Shown here piece by piece: positions 1 to 10,850 of a stretch of 64,000 nucleotides of DNA; the stretch's first letter is position 1, and every line of letters begins with the position of its first letter. The DNA is taken from contig JAHQIW010001971.1 of the NCBI GenBank assembly GCA_019055375.1, positions 62,001 to 126,000 on the forward strand, written 5' to 3'. Both the position numbers and the translations under genes were made by a program. Under the pieces are notes generated by a model. The model ran no database searches and was not told where the DNA came from. It saw nothing but the letters and a program-made list of their open reading frames with translations. This DNA comes from Parelaphostrongylus tenuis. Lineage: Eukaryota; Nematoda; Chromadorea; Rhabditida; Metastrongylidae.

Positions 1-1050
1 GTTGGATTTCTGAATATCACCCCGTATTTCAGCTCCCTGCGGAGGCTGGATAGTATTCATCTGTGCTCTACTGTAAGAAGTAGGATCTTATATACAGCTT
101 TTCATGCTATTCATAAGATTAGTTGTATTTTTCTGAAGCAGACGAGAACTGTATTAATTAAATTTCTTGCAGAAGTAATAGCTCTTTTTCTATTTAGACT
201 ATCTTCTAGTTCAAGGATCGGGGTTGACAGCAGAACTTGCATTGGCGAAGATATCATTCCTGCTGACATTCACAAATATACTTACTGCGTAATTTGTTTA
301 AGATGAACCAACTGATGATCTTGATTGCTACATTTATCAGAACTAATCTTGTTTGAACAGTCAATTAGCAAGTATTCTGTGCGCAGTCATTGTTGAATGA
401 TCGTACATTGTTTATGAGACATCCTAGTCAACACAGCCGTGGTCCATGTGAACTGGGAAGATACAAGTTATATTACGAAGATATACAACTTTATGGTTAG
501 CCGACTCGGAAGTAGTAACACACAAATTGTCCATACCACCGAGACGTTAGCTACAACAGAAATGTCGCATTAATGACATGCCACATCGCTCCAGACAGAA
601 ACTGAACGGGGACCTGCTGTTTTTCAAATTTGAAACATAACTGTTTTTGACTAATTTGTGTAACACTTCTAGAAGCTGTTAGAGACGATACAATTGTTGA
701 AAAAGGAAAGAAACCAAATTTTCGGTCTGCGTTGTAATGCCAAGTTTCCTTTTAAGTGATAAAAAACTACAATGAAGGCTCCGACTTCAAACAAATCTCC
801 GAGGTCGTCGTCGATTAATCGCTGTAAGCTTGGAATAGTCGTTGCTGTAAAGATAGCAATCTTCTCTCCGGTTCGAAATGACAGACGAATGCCTATGATG
901 ACGTCAACGAAACGCTTTAATATACGATTCCAAAACACGTTCGACCAACTCCAATCCTCATTTCACAAGAGAATTAAGCGCCTAACAAGACTGCAGGAGA
1001 GCGAAATGAGTGGAAAAAAATGCTGCAGCCCGAGAAGCACTACATAATGA
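1..1050. other. No recognisable gene
   Basis: AT-rich sequence with short overlapping frames on both strands (for example 669-938 minus and 772-1047 plus) that look like chance frames. I see no motif, repeat or RNA gene here. Confidence 0.5.
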
Positions 1051-1052
1051 GA

Positions 1053-1345
1053 AAAGGATAAAGCTCTCGGCGTTGATCAGTCCCTGAGGGATGCGCCATG
1101 CATTCGACGTCACTTTTTAATTTGGTTGAGGTGATTGAATGCATATCTGGCCTTTACAATGACTTGCGGTGGCCTCCCGCTGAACCAAGTCAGTGCTGCT
1201 TATTCTCCCAGAGAAGTCTGAGACTGTCTGGTACCAATTCACCGACCCCGAAGGGATGAACGACTTGGTGAGCCATTAGCGCGAGATCGAACCATTGACT
1301 TCGTGTACGACGTAGAGCACCTCTAACCACTGCGCCATATGCGTT
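1053..1345 (-). repeat. tRNA-derived SINE, copy 1
   Basis: On the minus strand the element begins with a tRNA-like head (about 1273-1343). It has an A-box-like segment (TGGCGCAGTGGTTAGAGGTG) and a B box (GGTTCGATCTC). A body of about 200 bp shared with the copy at 45855-46144 follows, ending in the conserved 3' part that reads CCGAGAGCTTTATCC. The RNA polymerase III promoter boxes sit at the 5' head, as expected for a SINE. The frame at 1190-1486 minus lies across this repeat and is not a gene. Family identity is from direct comparison of copies inside this window; the database name is unknown to me. Confidence 0.8.
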
Positions 1346-1427
1346 CTTAACACTACATATGAAATTAAAATATTTATATAAGTGAAAAAGAACTACGACT
1401 AATCTAATCCAATGCTTATAAGTCATT

Positions 1428-1497
1428 CGCGGTTGGTACGTCAGTAGCTTACCTACCAACCTCAAAAGGGCTTCAAACATTTTCACAAAGTATGTTG
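1428..1497 (+). repeat. PLE-like 3' tail fragment
   Basis: This contains TACCAACCTC followed by GGCTTCAAACATT. The same tail follows the hammerhead at 55274-55322 and recurs at 19195-19235, with a related form in the Penelope terminal repeat at 50146-50170. No hammerhead core remains here. Confidence 0.4.
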
Positions 1498-3479
1498 AAT
1501 GTCTACAGTGAGATTCAAGAGCTGTTAATTGGAGTCATTGTCTACACATTCACTACCATCTAAAAGAAATCCGCTAGAATAAAATGACGATAACCACAAT
1601 CACGTGCTATCACCAAAAACGTCTCCCCACCCCTACTATGAAGTAGAATTCAGTGTACGGCGTATGGCTCTGATGAAGAGGTCGATACTGTTGAAACGTA
1701 AGTAGGGCACTGACGTACAAAGCTCGAAAAGACTTTGTAGTTTGAAAACGGCCGGCTGGAACGTAATCATTAAAAGCGACTAAAGACCATTCAAACTGGA
1801 AATGAAACTTGAATCCAGCGAATGCTCTGCAGGGTTTTATATTGATGAAAAAACCTTTTTTGTCCAGAGGATTTCTATATCATATCGTAGATATTTTTTT
1901 ATAAGAAATTTATCTTAATACATGGTAAATTAATTTCAATTGACTCAAAAATATGGCTATTGATTGGAGTGCATGGATTTTCGATTCGGGAAGAAACTAG
2001 AGGAGATAGAAACAAGATATTCACTGTACTCATAAGTACAGTGCCAAGATGAGGGATAAATGAACATACTGATGGAGAGCGTTTGCACACTGCTAGCTGG
2101 TGGCGGATTGAACTCCCTACGGGTATCGCATCGTGTACTGACGACACTTTGAGCATAGTAGACGAAGCGACAATCACGATACATCATGTCGGCACCGACG
2201 CGACCAACCACAGTATTCAAATCCTTGCCCTTTTTCTGAATAACGCATTTGTCTTCCAAAAAAATGCGTAACTTTTTAGAAAGTAGCTTTGCAGGTGTAA
2301 GACGAGCCCACATTTAATGTTTGAAATAAAGAAGTCTGATTTGATTTTATGGTGCAAAATCAATGACTTTCAGTTTACTATTCAAATAATTCCAATACCC
2401 AACAAAGGGCAGAAGCTCACGAATGTAGGAACTGGAATTGCTTTGCCGAGATCAACGACCCTGCAGGAGACCATATGGAACATCGGTAACACCTCCAAAT
2501 CCCTTGCATCTAGTATCCAGGCTGAAAATGTAGAAATTCGGTTGGATCGCACTAGCAGTCTACTCAAAAGCTCTGAAGCAGGGCAACTGAAAAACTATGA
2601 TTGATTTCATAGTTGCTCAAACCTCTACTATCATGATACTGATAATCTGTTACATTGTCCTCTATTAGTCACGATTGACTAATTAGAGTTGTTCTTTGTA
2701 TTGTACAAAACTCTAGTTGAACAGCAGCAAACATTTGCTGAGCCACATGGACTGTTGTAAATGTATGGTGAAGATCTTGGGACGTGATACCACCCCAGTT
2801 CTGGAAGCCCAAAGAGAGCGAAAATCGACCATCATTCATAATGAGAAATGAGTGAGACGGTTTATAGGGGGTTAAGCCACGGCAAAATCTAACAGATTAC
2901 AGGAGACGACCCCATTGATGACGATTGTAAGATAGCGAAATCAATGAAAATAAGGCCTATAAGTCATAGAAAAGTGGTCCACTCAAGAATTGTTTGACAC
3001 TTTTGTACGATCGTCATCACAAACTCCAAAAATCAAATGGAGTGGGAGTGATAAATCAACGAATATCCGATCAAAGGAATAAATAAGTGAATGAATAAGA
3101 ATGTAAAACATACGTCCAGCCTCATATCCAAAGATAATTTCGACCGTCCCGTTTGCCGAGTACTCGCCTCTGACAAAAGGCTCATTCTAAACAAAGCCCG
3201 ATATATTGACGCTTTTACATTAGAGGAAAAAATATTGTCATACATCGAAACTACATTCCGCTCTCTGAAGGTTTTTCACTATACTTCAGCAATAAATACC
3301 AATCTTATGAAGGTTTTCTCGATGTATAATATTGGCTGACAGTTAGATATACGATATCAACTCTTCTCTCATTCTTTTCTGACATCACGTCGTAGATGAA
3401 AATGCTCTTTCATTAACCTGCGATATATTGACAGGCTTCCATTTCCTAACAAAATTATTTGAGCTAAAAAGATTCGGTC
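1498..3479. other. Mostly unrecognised; possible decayed SINE near 2040-2190
   Basis: Around 2085-2190 the minus strand has a B-box-like GAGTTCAATCC and a loosely tRNA-like upstream part, which could be a decayed SINE head. Frames at 1899-2313, 2317-2604 and 3033-3339 have no recognisable similarity. The rest shows nothing I can name. Confidence 0.35.
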
Positions 3480-3912
3480 TTGTCAGAGAGAGGATTAGCT
3501 GGGGCTACGGAATTTTTTGAGAACGCAGATAACCCCTCGAGTCCCACATTGATTTTTGACGCGGTGCGCGAGTGGAACACATGGGGAGCGCGGCGCGATA
3601 CAGTGACAATGTGGTAGTTTCTGAAGACTCACTTTTTATCGCCACTACGAAGGGTTTAATGATCAGTATTTGGTTCAGTGTGATGAAGTTTTGCCTCATC
3701 TCCCATATTCGCCTGACCGCGTGCCCACTGACGACCAGTTCTTCAAACATCTCGACAACTTCTTGCTGGGAAAATACTCCGACAACCAAGAGTATGGTTT
3801 TCCTTGTCAAGGTTTCGTGTATCCCGATGCACCAATTTTCATGCAAGAGGATTGAACAAACTTATATCGCTTTGCCAGCAATGTCTTTACTGTAATATCT
3901 CCTGTGTTGGCT
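3480..3912 (+). pseudogene. mariner transposase C-terminal relic
   Basis: The plus-strand frame at 3670-3855 reads EVLPHLPYSPDRVPTDDQFF then KHLDNFLLGK. This matches the C-terminal catalytic block of mariner-family transposases, where the D in the PYSPDLAPxDY motif is the third catalytic aspartate (D34D). Past the stop at 3855, another frame continues as a recognisable relic of the extreme C terminus (LNKLISLCQQCLYCN), so a frameshift is present. The upstream catalytic domain and N terminus are missing. The element cannot be active. The opposing frame at 3505-3846 minus is only its shadow. Confidence 0.75.
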
Positions 3913-4799
3913 AATGGAGATTTTTCGAGCCTAATTATCATGATCCAAAATTCAGGATCTGAAGTTGCCTTCAATTTTGCATCAACCTATTGAAAATGTG
4001 TTTTTGAATTGCAGTTACACAAAATGGCTCAAAGAAATATGGTGAAAGGGTCTGAAATGCTTTACTTTTCCAGCTATGTAGCTTGCGCACTGAAAACTAA
4101 AGATTTTTACGACAATTGGGCGTTCTGGTCACTAGAAATTTGTTTATAAAAGTTCTTTCAATGAAAGTCTATTTTTTATAGCGATCGATTTTGCTTAGAA
4201 GCAAATCTACTAGGTAATACCAAAAATCCAGTGTTAAGGAGAGAACGCACTACGAACGCAAGACGTTTTTTTTTAGCGTTAAGCAAACGTACTACGGAGG
4301 TCGTCTGACAAACAGGCTTAGGTTTAACATTGGCATTTCTCAAGCTATGGTAAAAGATAGATTGAAAAAAGAACAAAGGTCATATAACGGTTGAAAATAT
4401 GTTATACTGCAATAAGTGTCGTTTCCCGGTTGATACATTGGATACTCTTCGACACATTGAGTTCTTTATACTACAAAATTCTCATAGAAGTCTGTACTGT
4501 GGTTTTTCACCACTTAATAATGACAATATCTTCCGAAAACTTTGATTTATCGAATAAATTCCCATATTTCTATGAAATTCATTCACATACTTCTATGACA
4601 ACGTGCAGAATACAAAACTCACACAGCGCACAGCGCGAGAAGTGGAGAACGATGGTATCATACGTAGCACTTAAAACTGAAGAGGATAAGTAAAAACGCA
4701 AAGCGTTTAGCATTGTAATGCTGCCATGAAATCGACCCCGTTTTTAGCATCATATGCGTGGGTTTATTTTTCTCTACAGCAACTCACCGGGGGCCTAGC
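3913..4799. other. No recognisable gene
   Basis: AT-rich sequence. The frames at 4176-4376 minus and 4391-4693 plus show no domain or repeat similarity that I recognise. Confidence 0.45.
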
Positions 4800-4965
4800 G
4801 ATGAATCGAGTAAATTCTTTATATCCTCCTGAGACAAGTCTGGCACCATTCGCCAAGCCACCAGCCGTGATGGTAAGCTTGATGAGCACAGGGTGTGGAA
4901 TTGAACCAGCACCGGCCACATACGTACTGAAGCCCACCACTAACCATTGAACAATATTCCCCGCC
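4800..4965 (-). repeat. tRNA-derived SINE, diverged copy 2
   Basis: Read on the minus strand, a tRNA-like head (about 4890-4965) shows TTCAATGGTTAGTGGTG and the B box GGTTCAATTCC. It is followed by TGGTGCCAGACTTGTCTC and AGGAGGATA, matching the body of the SINE at 45855-46144 (TGGTACCAGAC, TTGTCTGGGA). The copy is truncated and clearly older than copies 1 and 4. Confidence 0.6.
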
Positions 4966-7734
4966 GAAACTGACTACGGTAAGAAAATAGTGCACTTTGC
5001 AGACCAAGTGGGATCAATTTAACAAGAATATTTCAAAACCCTAAGACGAACTGATTCACTGTGCATTTAACAACATTTGCTACAAAAGGAAAGATCTCAT
5101 GTAGTAGCCAAAAGTGCATACAAAAATAAAATGCATGATGTGCCACGGTACATGTGGAAGACGAGTTCTCTTTAGTAAAATAAATAATAGTAATAATAGT
5201 AGGCGCAAATACGAATATAACATGAATAGTTTTTGGATCAAAAATATCTCACTATATACGTCATGCTGATTAGTTGCAGCCTAGGGTTGACAATTGGACG
5301 TGGATTCTCGATGTTGAACCACTGCGAAAACGGACTCACTCCATTTCTTGTCACAGCTGACACTCTGAAAGAATGAGGATATCAAAAACGATGTATTGAA
5401 TAATGTTGAAGGGATTATATATCTTTTTTGAACAAGTAGAAAAAAAAAGAGGTTTTAGTTCGTCACGTGTGATGTAAATGAAAGCAATTGTGATAATATT
5501 TAGGAACACACCGAATATCGATTGGATTACAGAAAATCGACGTCAGTCTGACAATGTCTGGAATCTCGGTATCCAGGAGGAACTAAAAAAAGCGAAGCCT
5601 CATTGGAACGTAGAATAAAAAATACAGAGAGTATGAAGTTGAACGGTGTAGGTGTTTGTAGTCAACGCACAGCCAAAATTGAACATTCTAGCGCATTCCC
5701 TATTTTCATTATGCTATCTTAATTCACCTTTCAAAGGCACGGGGAACACAATGGTTGGATATGTCGTGCAATAAACACAAAGTTTCGGCTCTGCCCCTGC
5801 CGAGCCAAACACTCGTCATTTTCGATTGAGGTGGCGAAAATACTACCAAACCAGAAAGAACACTCTCGACTGGTGTTTTTGGCAATTGACATTATGATGA
5901 AGGCATCGGAACGAGCTCGTAGACTTATCACAGCTATAGAGGATTAATCACACCAGAAGATGAAGCATTCCTGCATGAAGTCAAATTTTCATGCAGAGGC
6001 AGAGGCGAAGTACAAGCGCAAATTTGAAGCGATTCGTGATAAGTGGAATCAATAAATTTAAACTGGGTGAATAAAAAAAACGTACATATACATTCGTCAT
6101 AGCCAGTTGCTTTTGCGATGAAAAGCGTTTAGCATTAATAACTAACAGATACCCGGGCATTCCACCCCATCCGCTTTATCCGTGAAATGGTTGAACACGT
6201 AGTCGCCCCGTATATAAATTAGAAAGATTTAGTGCTGTATAGATTAAAAGTATTTTGCTAAGCCGGTTTTCATTGAACCGTGGCGTTAATAATCAATAAA
6301 TCCCTACAGATTGTTCACCTTACCCGAGAGTTACACAATTCAGATAACCTTCATTGGTTAATATATTTATTGCCTATTGACTACAAATCGATTATATCGG
6401 TTAACTATTGCACTTGTCTTAATGTTATATAGCAACATTGTGTAAACCGAAGAATTTGGAGAAACATATTCGATAATCACGGCAAGTTATTGCGAAAGGT
6501 AGCTACTTATTTCAAAACCGAATGCTACAGGATGGATTGTCAACTGAAAGAAATGATTATCAGAGAGAAATCAATATCAAGAGCTCTACATAGAGCAATA
6601 CTGCCAAGTAAGGTTACTCCACTCAAGTAGTGCCTTATGAAGAATATCAAATTTGACAAATCTGCGATAAACCTCATCGTAAAAACGAGCAGCTGTGGGC
6701 CATACGCTAGGGTCAATAGGCTTCATAAGGACTAAGGCGTCAATACATTACTCGAATAAAAGTATCTTAAGAACCTCGTACAGGTTGAGAACTGTAAGGC
6801 AATATCGAATGAGTATTCTTATTCTATTAGGCAAATATGAGATATTGGAGAACAAAGGGCTTGTATTACAAGAGGTATGGAAGTGGACCAACAATCACGT
6901 GTGTACTACATGACATTTCCAACGACTCAGCTACAAGCACCATGGATGACACCAATAATAAAGCCATCTGTTATGGTAATTTCACCTCGATATCATATTC
7001 GTTAAAGTCACTGTTGTTGCTTATCCTATACTGAACCACATAGAATTCAGCACGGTCGATAGGTTTGAAGGTGACCACTTCCGAAAGGTTACGCAGCTCA
7101 AGTCGGAATTCTGAGGGTGCACTAACTGGTTTCTGCGTTGGTAAATCAATGCAGCCATCCCAACAAGTTTGATTACCCTTCTCCTGGAATCGTCACATTA
7201 TATGGTTAGTAAAGTATAGAAATGAATAGATACATTATAGAAGAGTGGATGCATTCGAGGTGAACCAGTCAGCTTATGGGGAACTTACACAAAGTCCTTC
7301 ATCATCGTACTTTCCACAGGAAATCTTACATTGTTCCAGTCCATACTTCTGAAACAATTCGCTTGAAAAAGTGATTCTCTATAATGAGAAAGTTTGAGCT
7401 TCAGTCGAGAACTGATCTTCAAATTATGTGAAAGATCGGATCGATTTTTTATTACTGCTGACATTTTTATGATAACTGAAGTGATCAAGAACTTTAGGAC
7501 TTAGATCATACTATACCCTCTTCGCTATTATTCGACTTGAGAAAATAGGAGAAAAAACTTTGAAATATTAGGAGATCTTGTAGTGAATGAAAACTTCTAC
7601 CTTGTTGGCAGAGCTTTTCACTCTATACTGATTTCTTATTTCAATTAATAACGCGCACTATGAGCGCAGATATGCTAGTTTAAAAATGGGCATGACATTA
7701 CTTGTGGCCATATGTTTTGATACAATTTTCGCAA
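4966..7734. other. No recognisable gene
   Basis: About 2.8 kb with only short frames (4819-5007, 5731-5931, 6695-7034, 7285-7488), none with a recognisable product. I saw no repeat shared with the rest of the window. Confidence 0.45.
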
Positions 7735-8215
7735 TACTTTGTTCCGAACAACAGAAAAAAACTAATAATCAGTTTATATAGCTCAATGATCAGTTGTTAG
7801 GTTTATGCAGAATGTTGGCGATGGTCTTGAAGCGACAATCGAACTCTTCGGTTAGCTTATAGCATGTAATTGAGGGATTCTCTACGGCATCGCAAGCGCA
7901 ACTTGAAGATCAAGTTTCTAAGAAAGGCCCGGGCGCGACTGATCCTCTACATTATTCTGCGCAGCATTGAACTTTGCGAAGCATTTTCTAGCCGTCCTTT
8001 CTACGACCGTAGCATTGCCTCAAGTTTCATTAATCTAGCGCGCTGCTTCACTAGCATTTTCCCCTACGCGCCATTCATAAGTAGGCAACCGCTCTTGTTC
8101 CCAAGACAGTTCCATCTTGAAGCAAGTATAGGCAAGTGGTACACCAAAATGTTCACAAAAACATGTGCAATTGAACGATATCAAAATCATCCAATTTCAT
8201 TGCAAAAATTACATC
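7735..8215 (-). mobile_element. mariner deletion derivative (N-terminal helix-turn-helix only)
   Basis: On the minus strand an ATG at 8115 opens a degraded frame reading MELSWEQERLPTYEWRVGEN, then VVERTARKCFAKFNA with interrupting stops. This is the paired-like helix-turn-helix (HTH) DNA-binding end of a mariner transposase, with its typical GENA..AAR.IN and TV.RT...F.KF pattern. After roughly 100 codons it passes directly into a 3' segment (TTATTAGTTTTTTCTGTTG, CGGAACAAAG). The same segment closes the copy at 56985-57500, so the catalytic domain is missing at a comparable point in both. The plus-strand frame at 7870-8226 is antisense to this relic and is not a gene. Confidence 0.7.
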
Positions 8216-8794
8216 AAAAAACCTAAACAGCGCGAACTTATACACAACTTATCACTTCGTTTCGTGTTACGAATGTCAAGCACTATATTGATCAGATTCG
8301 GACACATTCCATTGGCGTATTGGCAAGCAATAAATGACAGCATTCCAAACTTATTGAGGTGTTAGTAACGTTGACGAATGGCTATCGATTTCTCCATAAC
8401 AGCGGGAACAGTGAAAATGGATGAATCGCTATTAGCAATGATTCCACATCAAAAGTCATACCTTACTTTTATATAGACAGTTGGCAATGCAACGGAACCA
8501 GCAATTTTTTCTGTTTGGCAGACTGTTGTTTGTATCGACTATTTGTGTAAGCCATAATAAGAATAGTATCACATTCAAGTAATTCATGTAGAATTAGAAA
8601 CCATAAGATCCTAAGACCTGAAACAAATCTGATCATCTATCAATGAAAATTTTCCGGAACATTTTTTGACAATAAGATTGAGAAGCAGAGAGGACTCGTT
8701 GTTAGCATTATAGTAACACGCCATGAAATGGTTTAGATAGAGTGAGGGGAAATTGAAAAACATATGAAGGGGAGAAGCTTCCGTTTATTCCTCT
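8216..8794. other. No recognisable gene
   Basis: Low-GC spacer between the mariner relic and the hammerhead satellite. Nothing recognisable. Confidence 0.45.
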
Positions 8795-8879
8795 CTATTC
8801 GACCACTTTTCAAAGACCCTGCTCAAAACGATAATACTCTGATAATGATATCACATGAATTGAACCCTCATAGATGTGA

Positions 8880-8927
8880 GTACTAGACAGGCTCCTGTGT
8901 CCTCTTATATGGACTTCTCAGTAGCAC
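8880..8927 (-). ncRNA. Hammerhead ribozyme, decayed edge copy
   Basis: Same position in the period as the intact copies. The core CTGATGA is changed to CTGAGAA and the GAAA box is lost, so it should be inactive. Some stem III pairing remains. Confidence 0.7.
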
Positions 8928-9162
8928 CCTCCCTCGGTTCCGTCGATCCCTTGAGGTTAAATAATCCTCTAAAGGAATCGGCCGCCGAGTAAAACTAATC
9001 ACCCAAAGTCGGATGATGGTCTTACCTGACTTTGTGGTGACCGGCAGTCGAGCTTACGGCTTTTAAAATGAACTATACTTCTGCTATCGACTGCTTTTTT
9101 ACAGACCCGCTCAAAATGATTTAATCTGATAAGGATATGACTTATTTTGAGCCATAGGTCTA

Positions 9163-9210
9163 GTGCTATATAGGCGCCTATTTCGTCCTATTGGGACTCA
9201 TCAGTAGCAC
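9163..9210 (-). ncRNA. Hammerhead ribozyme (retrozyme copy 2)
   Basis: Read on the minus strand: stem I GUGCUA pairs perfectly with UAGCAC at the 3' end. The core is CUGAUGA, stem II is GUCC/GGAC (GUCCCAAUAGGAC), then the GAAA box, then stem III from AUAGGCGCCUAU, a perfect palindrome that can form a hairpin with a small loop or pair in a dimer. The cleavage-site nucleotide is A, followed by UAGCAC. All universally conserved core positions (C3, U4, G5, A6, G8, A9, G12, A13, A14, A15.1, U16.1) are present. The expected cut is between plus positions 9169 and 9168. Stem II closely resembles the hammerhead of the Schistosoma satellite (recalled, not searched). Confidence 0.92.
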
Positions 9211-9445
9211 CCTCCCTCGGTTCCGTCGATCCCTTGAGGTTAAATAATCCTCTAAAGGAATCGGCGCCGAGTAAAAACTAATCACCCAAAGTCGGATGAT
9301 GGTCTTACCTGACTTTGTGGTGACCGGCAGTCGAGCTTACGGCTTTTAAAATGAACTATACTTCTGCTATCGACTGCTTTTTTACAGACCCGCTCAAAAT
9401 GATTTAATCTGATAAGGATATGACTTATTTTGAGCCATAGGTCTA

Positions 9446-9493
9446 GTGCTATATAGGCGCCTATTTCGTCCTATTGGGACTCATCAGTAGCAC
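9446..9493 (-). ncRNA. Hammerhead ribozyme (retrozyme copy 3)
   Basis: Identical in all 48 positions to the copy at 9163-9210. All conserved core bases and both complementary stem I strands are present. Confidence 0.92.
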
Positions 9494-9728
9494 CCTCCCT
9501 CGGTTCCGTCGATCCCTTGAGGTTAAATAATCCTCTAAAGGAATCGGCGCCGAGTAAAAACTAATCACCCAAAGTCGGATGATGGTCTTACCTGACTTTG
9601 TGGTGACCGGCAGTCGAGCTTACGGCTTTTAAAATGAACTATACTTCTGCTATCGACTGCTTTTCTACAGACCCGCTCAAAATGATTTAATCTGATAAGG
9701 ATATGACTTATTTTGAGCCATAGGTCTA

Positions 9729-9776
9729 GTGCTATATAGGCGCCTATTTCGTCCTATTGGGACTCATCAGTAGCAC
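9729..9776 (-). ncRNA. Hammerhead ribozyme (retrozyme copy 4)
   Basis: Identical to the copies at 9163 and 9446. The unit flanking it carries one T to C change in the T-run near 9665. Confidence 0.92.
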
Positions 9777-10011
9777 CCTCCCTCGGTTCCGTCGATCCCT
9801 TGAGGTTAAATAATCCTCTAAAGGAATCGGCGCCGAGTAAAAACTAATCACCCAAAGTCGGATGATGGTCTTACCTGACTTTGTGGTGACCGGCAGTCGA
9901 GCTTACGGCTTTTAAAATGAACTATACTTCTGCTATCGACTGCTTTTTTACAGACCCGCTCAAAATGATTTAATCTGATAAGGATATGACTTATTTTGAG
10001 CCATAGGTCTA

Positions 10012-10059
10012 GTGCTATATAGGCGCCTATTACGTCCTATTGGGACTCGTCAGTAGCAC
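10012..10059 (-). ncRNA. Hammerhead ribozyme, probably inactive edge copy
   Basis: Same fold, but the GAAA box reads GUAA (A13 changed to U) and N7 is C (CUGACGA, which is tolerated). Loss of A13 is expected to abolish cleavage. This is the unit next to the inverted junction. Confidence 0.8.
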
Positions 10060-10061
10060 CC

Positions 10062-10208
10062 TTAGTTTTTACTCGGCGCCGATTCCTTTAGAGGATTATT
10101 TAACCTCAAGGGATCGACGGAACCGAAGGAGGGTGCTACTGATGAGTCCCAATAGGACGAAAGAGGCGCCTATATAGCACTAGACCTATGGCTCAAAATA
10201 AGTCATAT
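10062..10208 (+). repeat. Inverted partial retrozyme unit with hammerhead
   Basis: Immediately after the minus-strand array the same unit resumes in the opposite orientation, from TAGTTTTTACTCGGC through the hammerhead at 10133-10180 to AATAAGTCATAT. This hammerhead keeps CUGAUGA, stem II, GAAA and stem I. It has G instead of U at 15.2, which weakens stem III by one pair. The array and this copy are arranged head to head, with both transcription directions pointing away from 10062. Confidence 0.88.
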
Positions 10209-10269
10209 GCTTGTAACTTTTTTGTTTGCAGGCCATTTTTGTGTTTTTGGTCTTATTTAAAAGCTCGTC

Positions 10270-10545
10270 TTCTTCCGCGTTGATTGGTGTACAATTTATC
10301 TACTTATTTCGACATGGAGTTAACAACGGCCAATTTAGGTTGTTAACAATGCAGAAATGGCTGTTGAATACAAATGCAACGGTGGCAAGTGAACGCATTA
10401 ACTAATCAGTCAGTTTTACGCTCGCGTAATCAATGTTTTGAAGGAGAAGTGGCAAGAAGAGCTTGAAGTTGATGGGGAGTACTTTGACTATTAGTTTTGT
10501 CTTTGTTCGGGTGTAATAGGTGCATAAAAAGGTTCTACATGTATT
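10270..10545 (+). mobile_element. mariner deletion derivative (ends only)
   Basis: The 5' part (GTGTACAATTTATCTACTT, then ATGGAGTTA at 10314) matches the leader and start of the other mariner copies. The 3' part, in another frame, reads VLKEKWQEELEVDGEYFDY, the usual C terminus of a mariner transposase. Only about 60 codons' worth of sequence separates them, so the transposase body is gone. The 3' flank ATTAGTTTTGTCTTTG matches the copy near 57450. Confidence 0.6.
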
Positions 10546-10664
10546 TGTTCAGAGCTTTTCCCCAAGCTATTATGATCGTTTTGAGAGAGATCTATAGCAA
10601 AGTGGTCAAATGGAGAGGCATGATTCATGTTAACAGCCATCAGCTCAGCTGCTAGTCTGTGCAA

Positions 10665-10850
10665 TGTCAAATCACCTGACTTGAAATGATTTGTTACTCG
10701 GCGTTAATTCCTTCATAAAGGATCTTAGCCTCAAGGGATCGGCTGAACCGGGGGAATGTGCTACTGAGGAATCTAGGTAGGACGAAGCTTGCGCTTCTCT
10801 AGCATTTAGACCTTAACGGCTCAAAACATGTTATATCATGACCAGAGCTT
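10665..10850 (+). repeat. Decayed retrozyme unit
   Basis: A diverged plus-strand copy of the 283-bp unit. It retains TTACTCGGCG, CCTCAAGGGATCGGC and, at about 10758-10806, a broken hammerhead (CTGAGGAATC in place of CTGATGAGTC, GAAG in place of GAAA). It continues past the ribozyme into AGACCTTAACGGCTCAAAA, as expected for a copy made from a multimer or circle. Confidence 0.75.

Larger units (their letters stand above)
8795..10062 (-). repeat. 283-bp hammerhead-ribozyme tandem array (retrozyme-like)
   Basis: Hammerhead starts at 8880, 9163, 9446, 9729 and 10012 give an exact period of 283 bp. The intervening units are almost identical; visible differences are a few bases (for example an extra C near 8980 and T to C in a T-run near 9665). 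The left edge, 8795-8927, is a strongly decayed unit. On the minus strand each unit carries one hammerhead and would be cut into a 283-nt RNA. The unit RNA has further perfect stems besides the ribozyme: 9-bp arms (9392-9400 with 9427-9435), 8-bp arms (9327-9334 with 9370-9377) and 7-bp arms (9287-9293 with 9311-9317). There is no open frame of note. This matches the known plan of metazoan retrozymes: non-autonomous, tandem, hammerhead-bearing. Confidence 0.9.

Noticed and set aside
3505..3846. 113-codon minus-strand frame
   Set aside because: Antisense to the mariner C-terminal relic at 3480-3912.
7870..8226. 118-codon plus-strand frame
   Set aside because: It is antisense to a mariner HTH relic read on the minus strand. 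A matching antisense frame (57120-57395 minus) appears over the other mariner copy for the same reason.
8795..10062. CRISPR-like array, because of regular spacing
   Set aside because: The period is 283 bp with whole units almost identical, with no short repeat and unique spacer pattern. The genome is eukaryotic in character.
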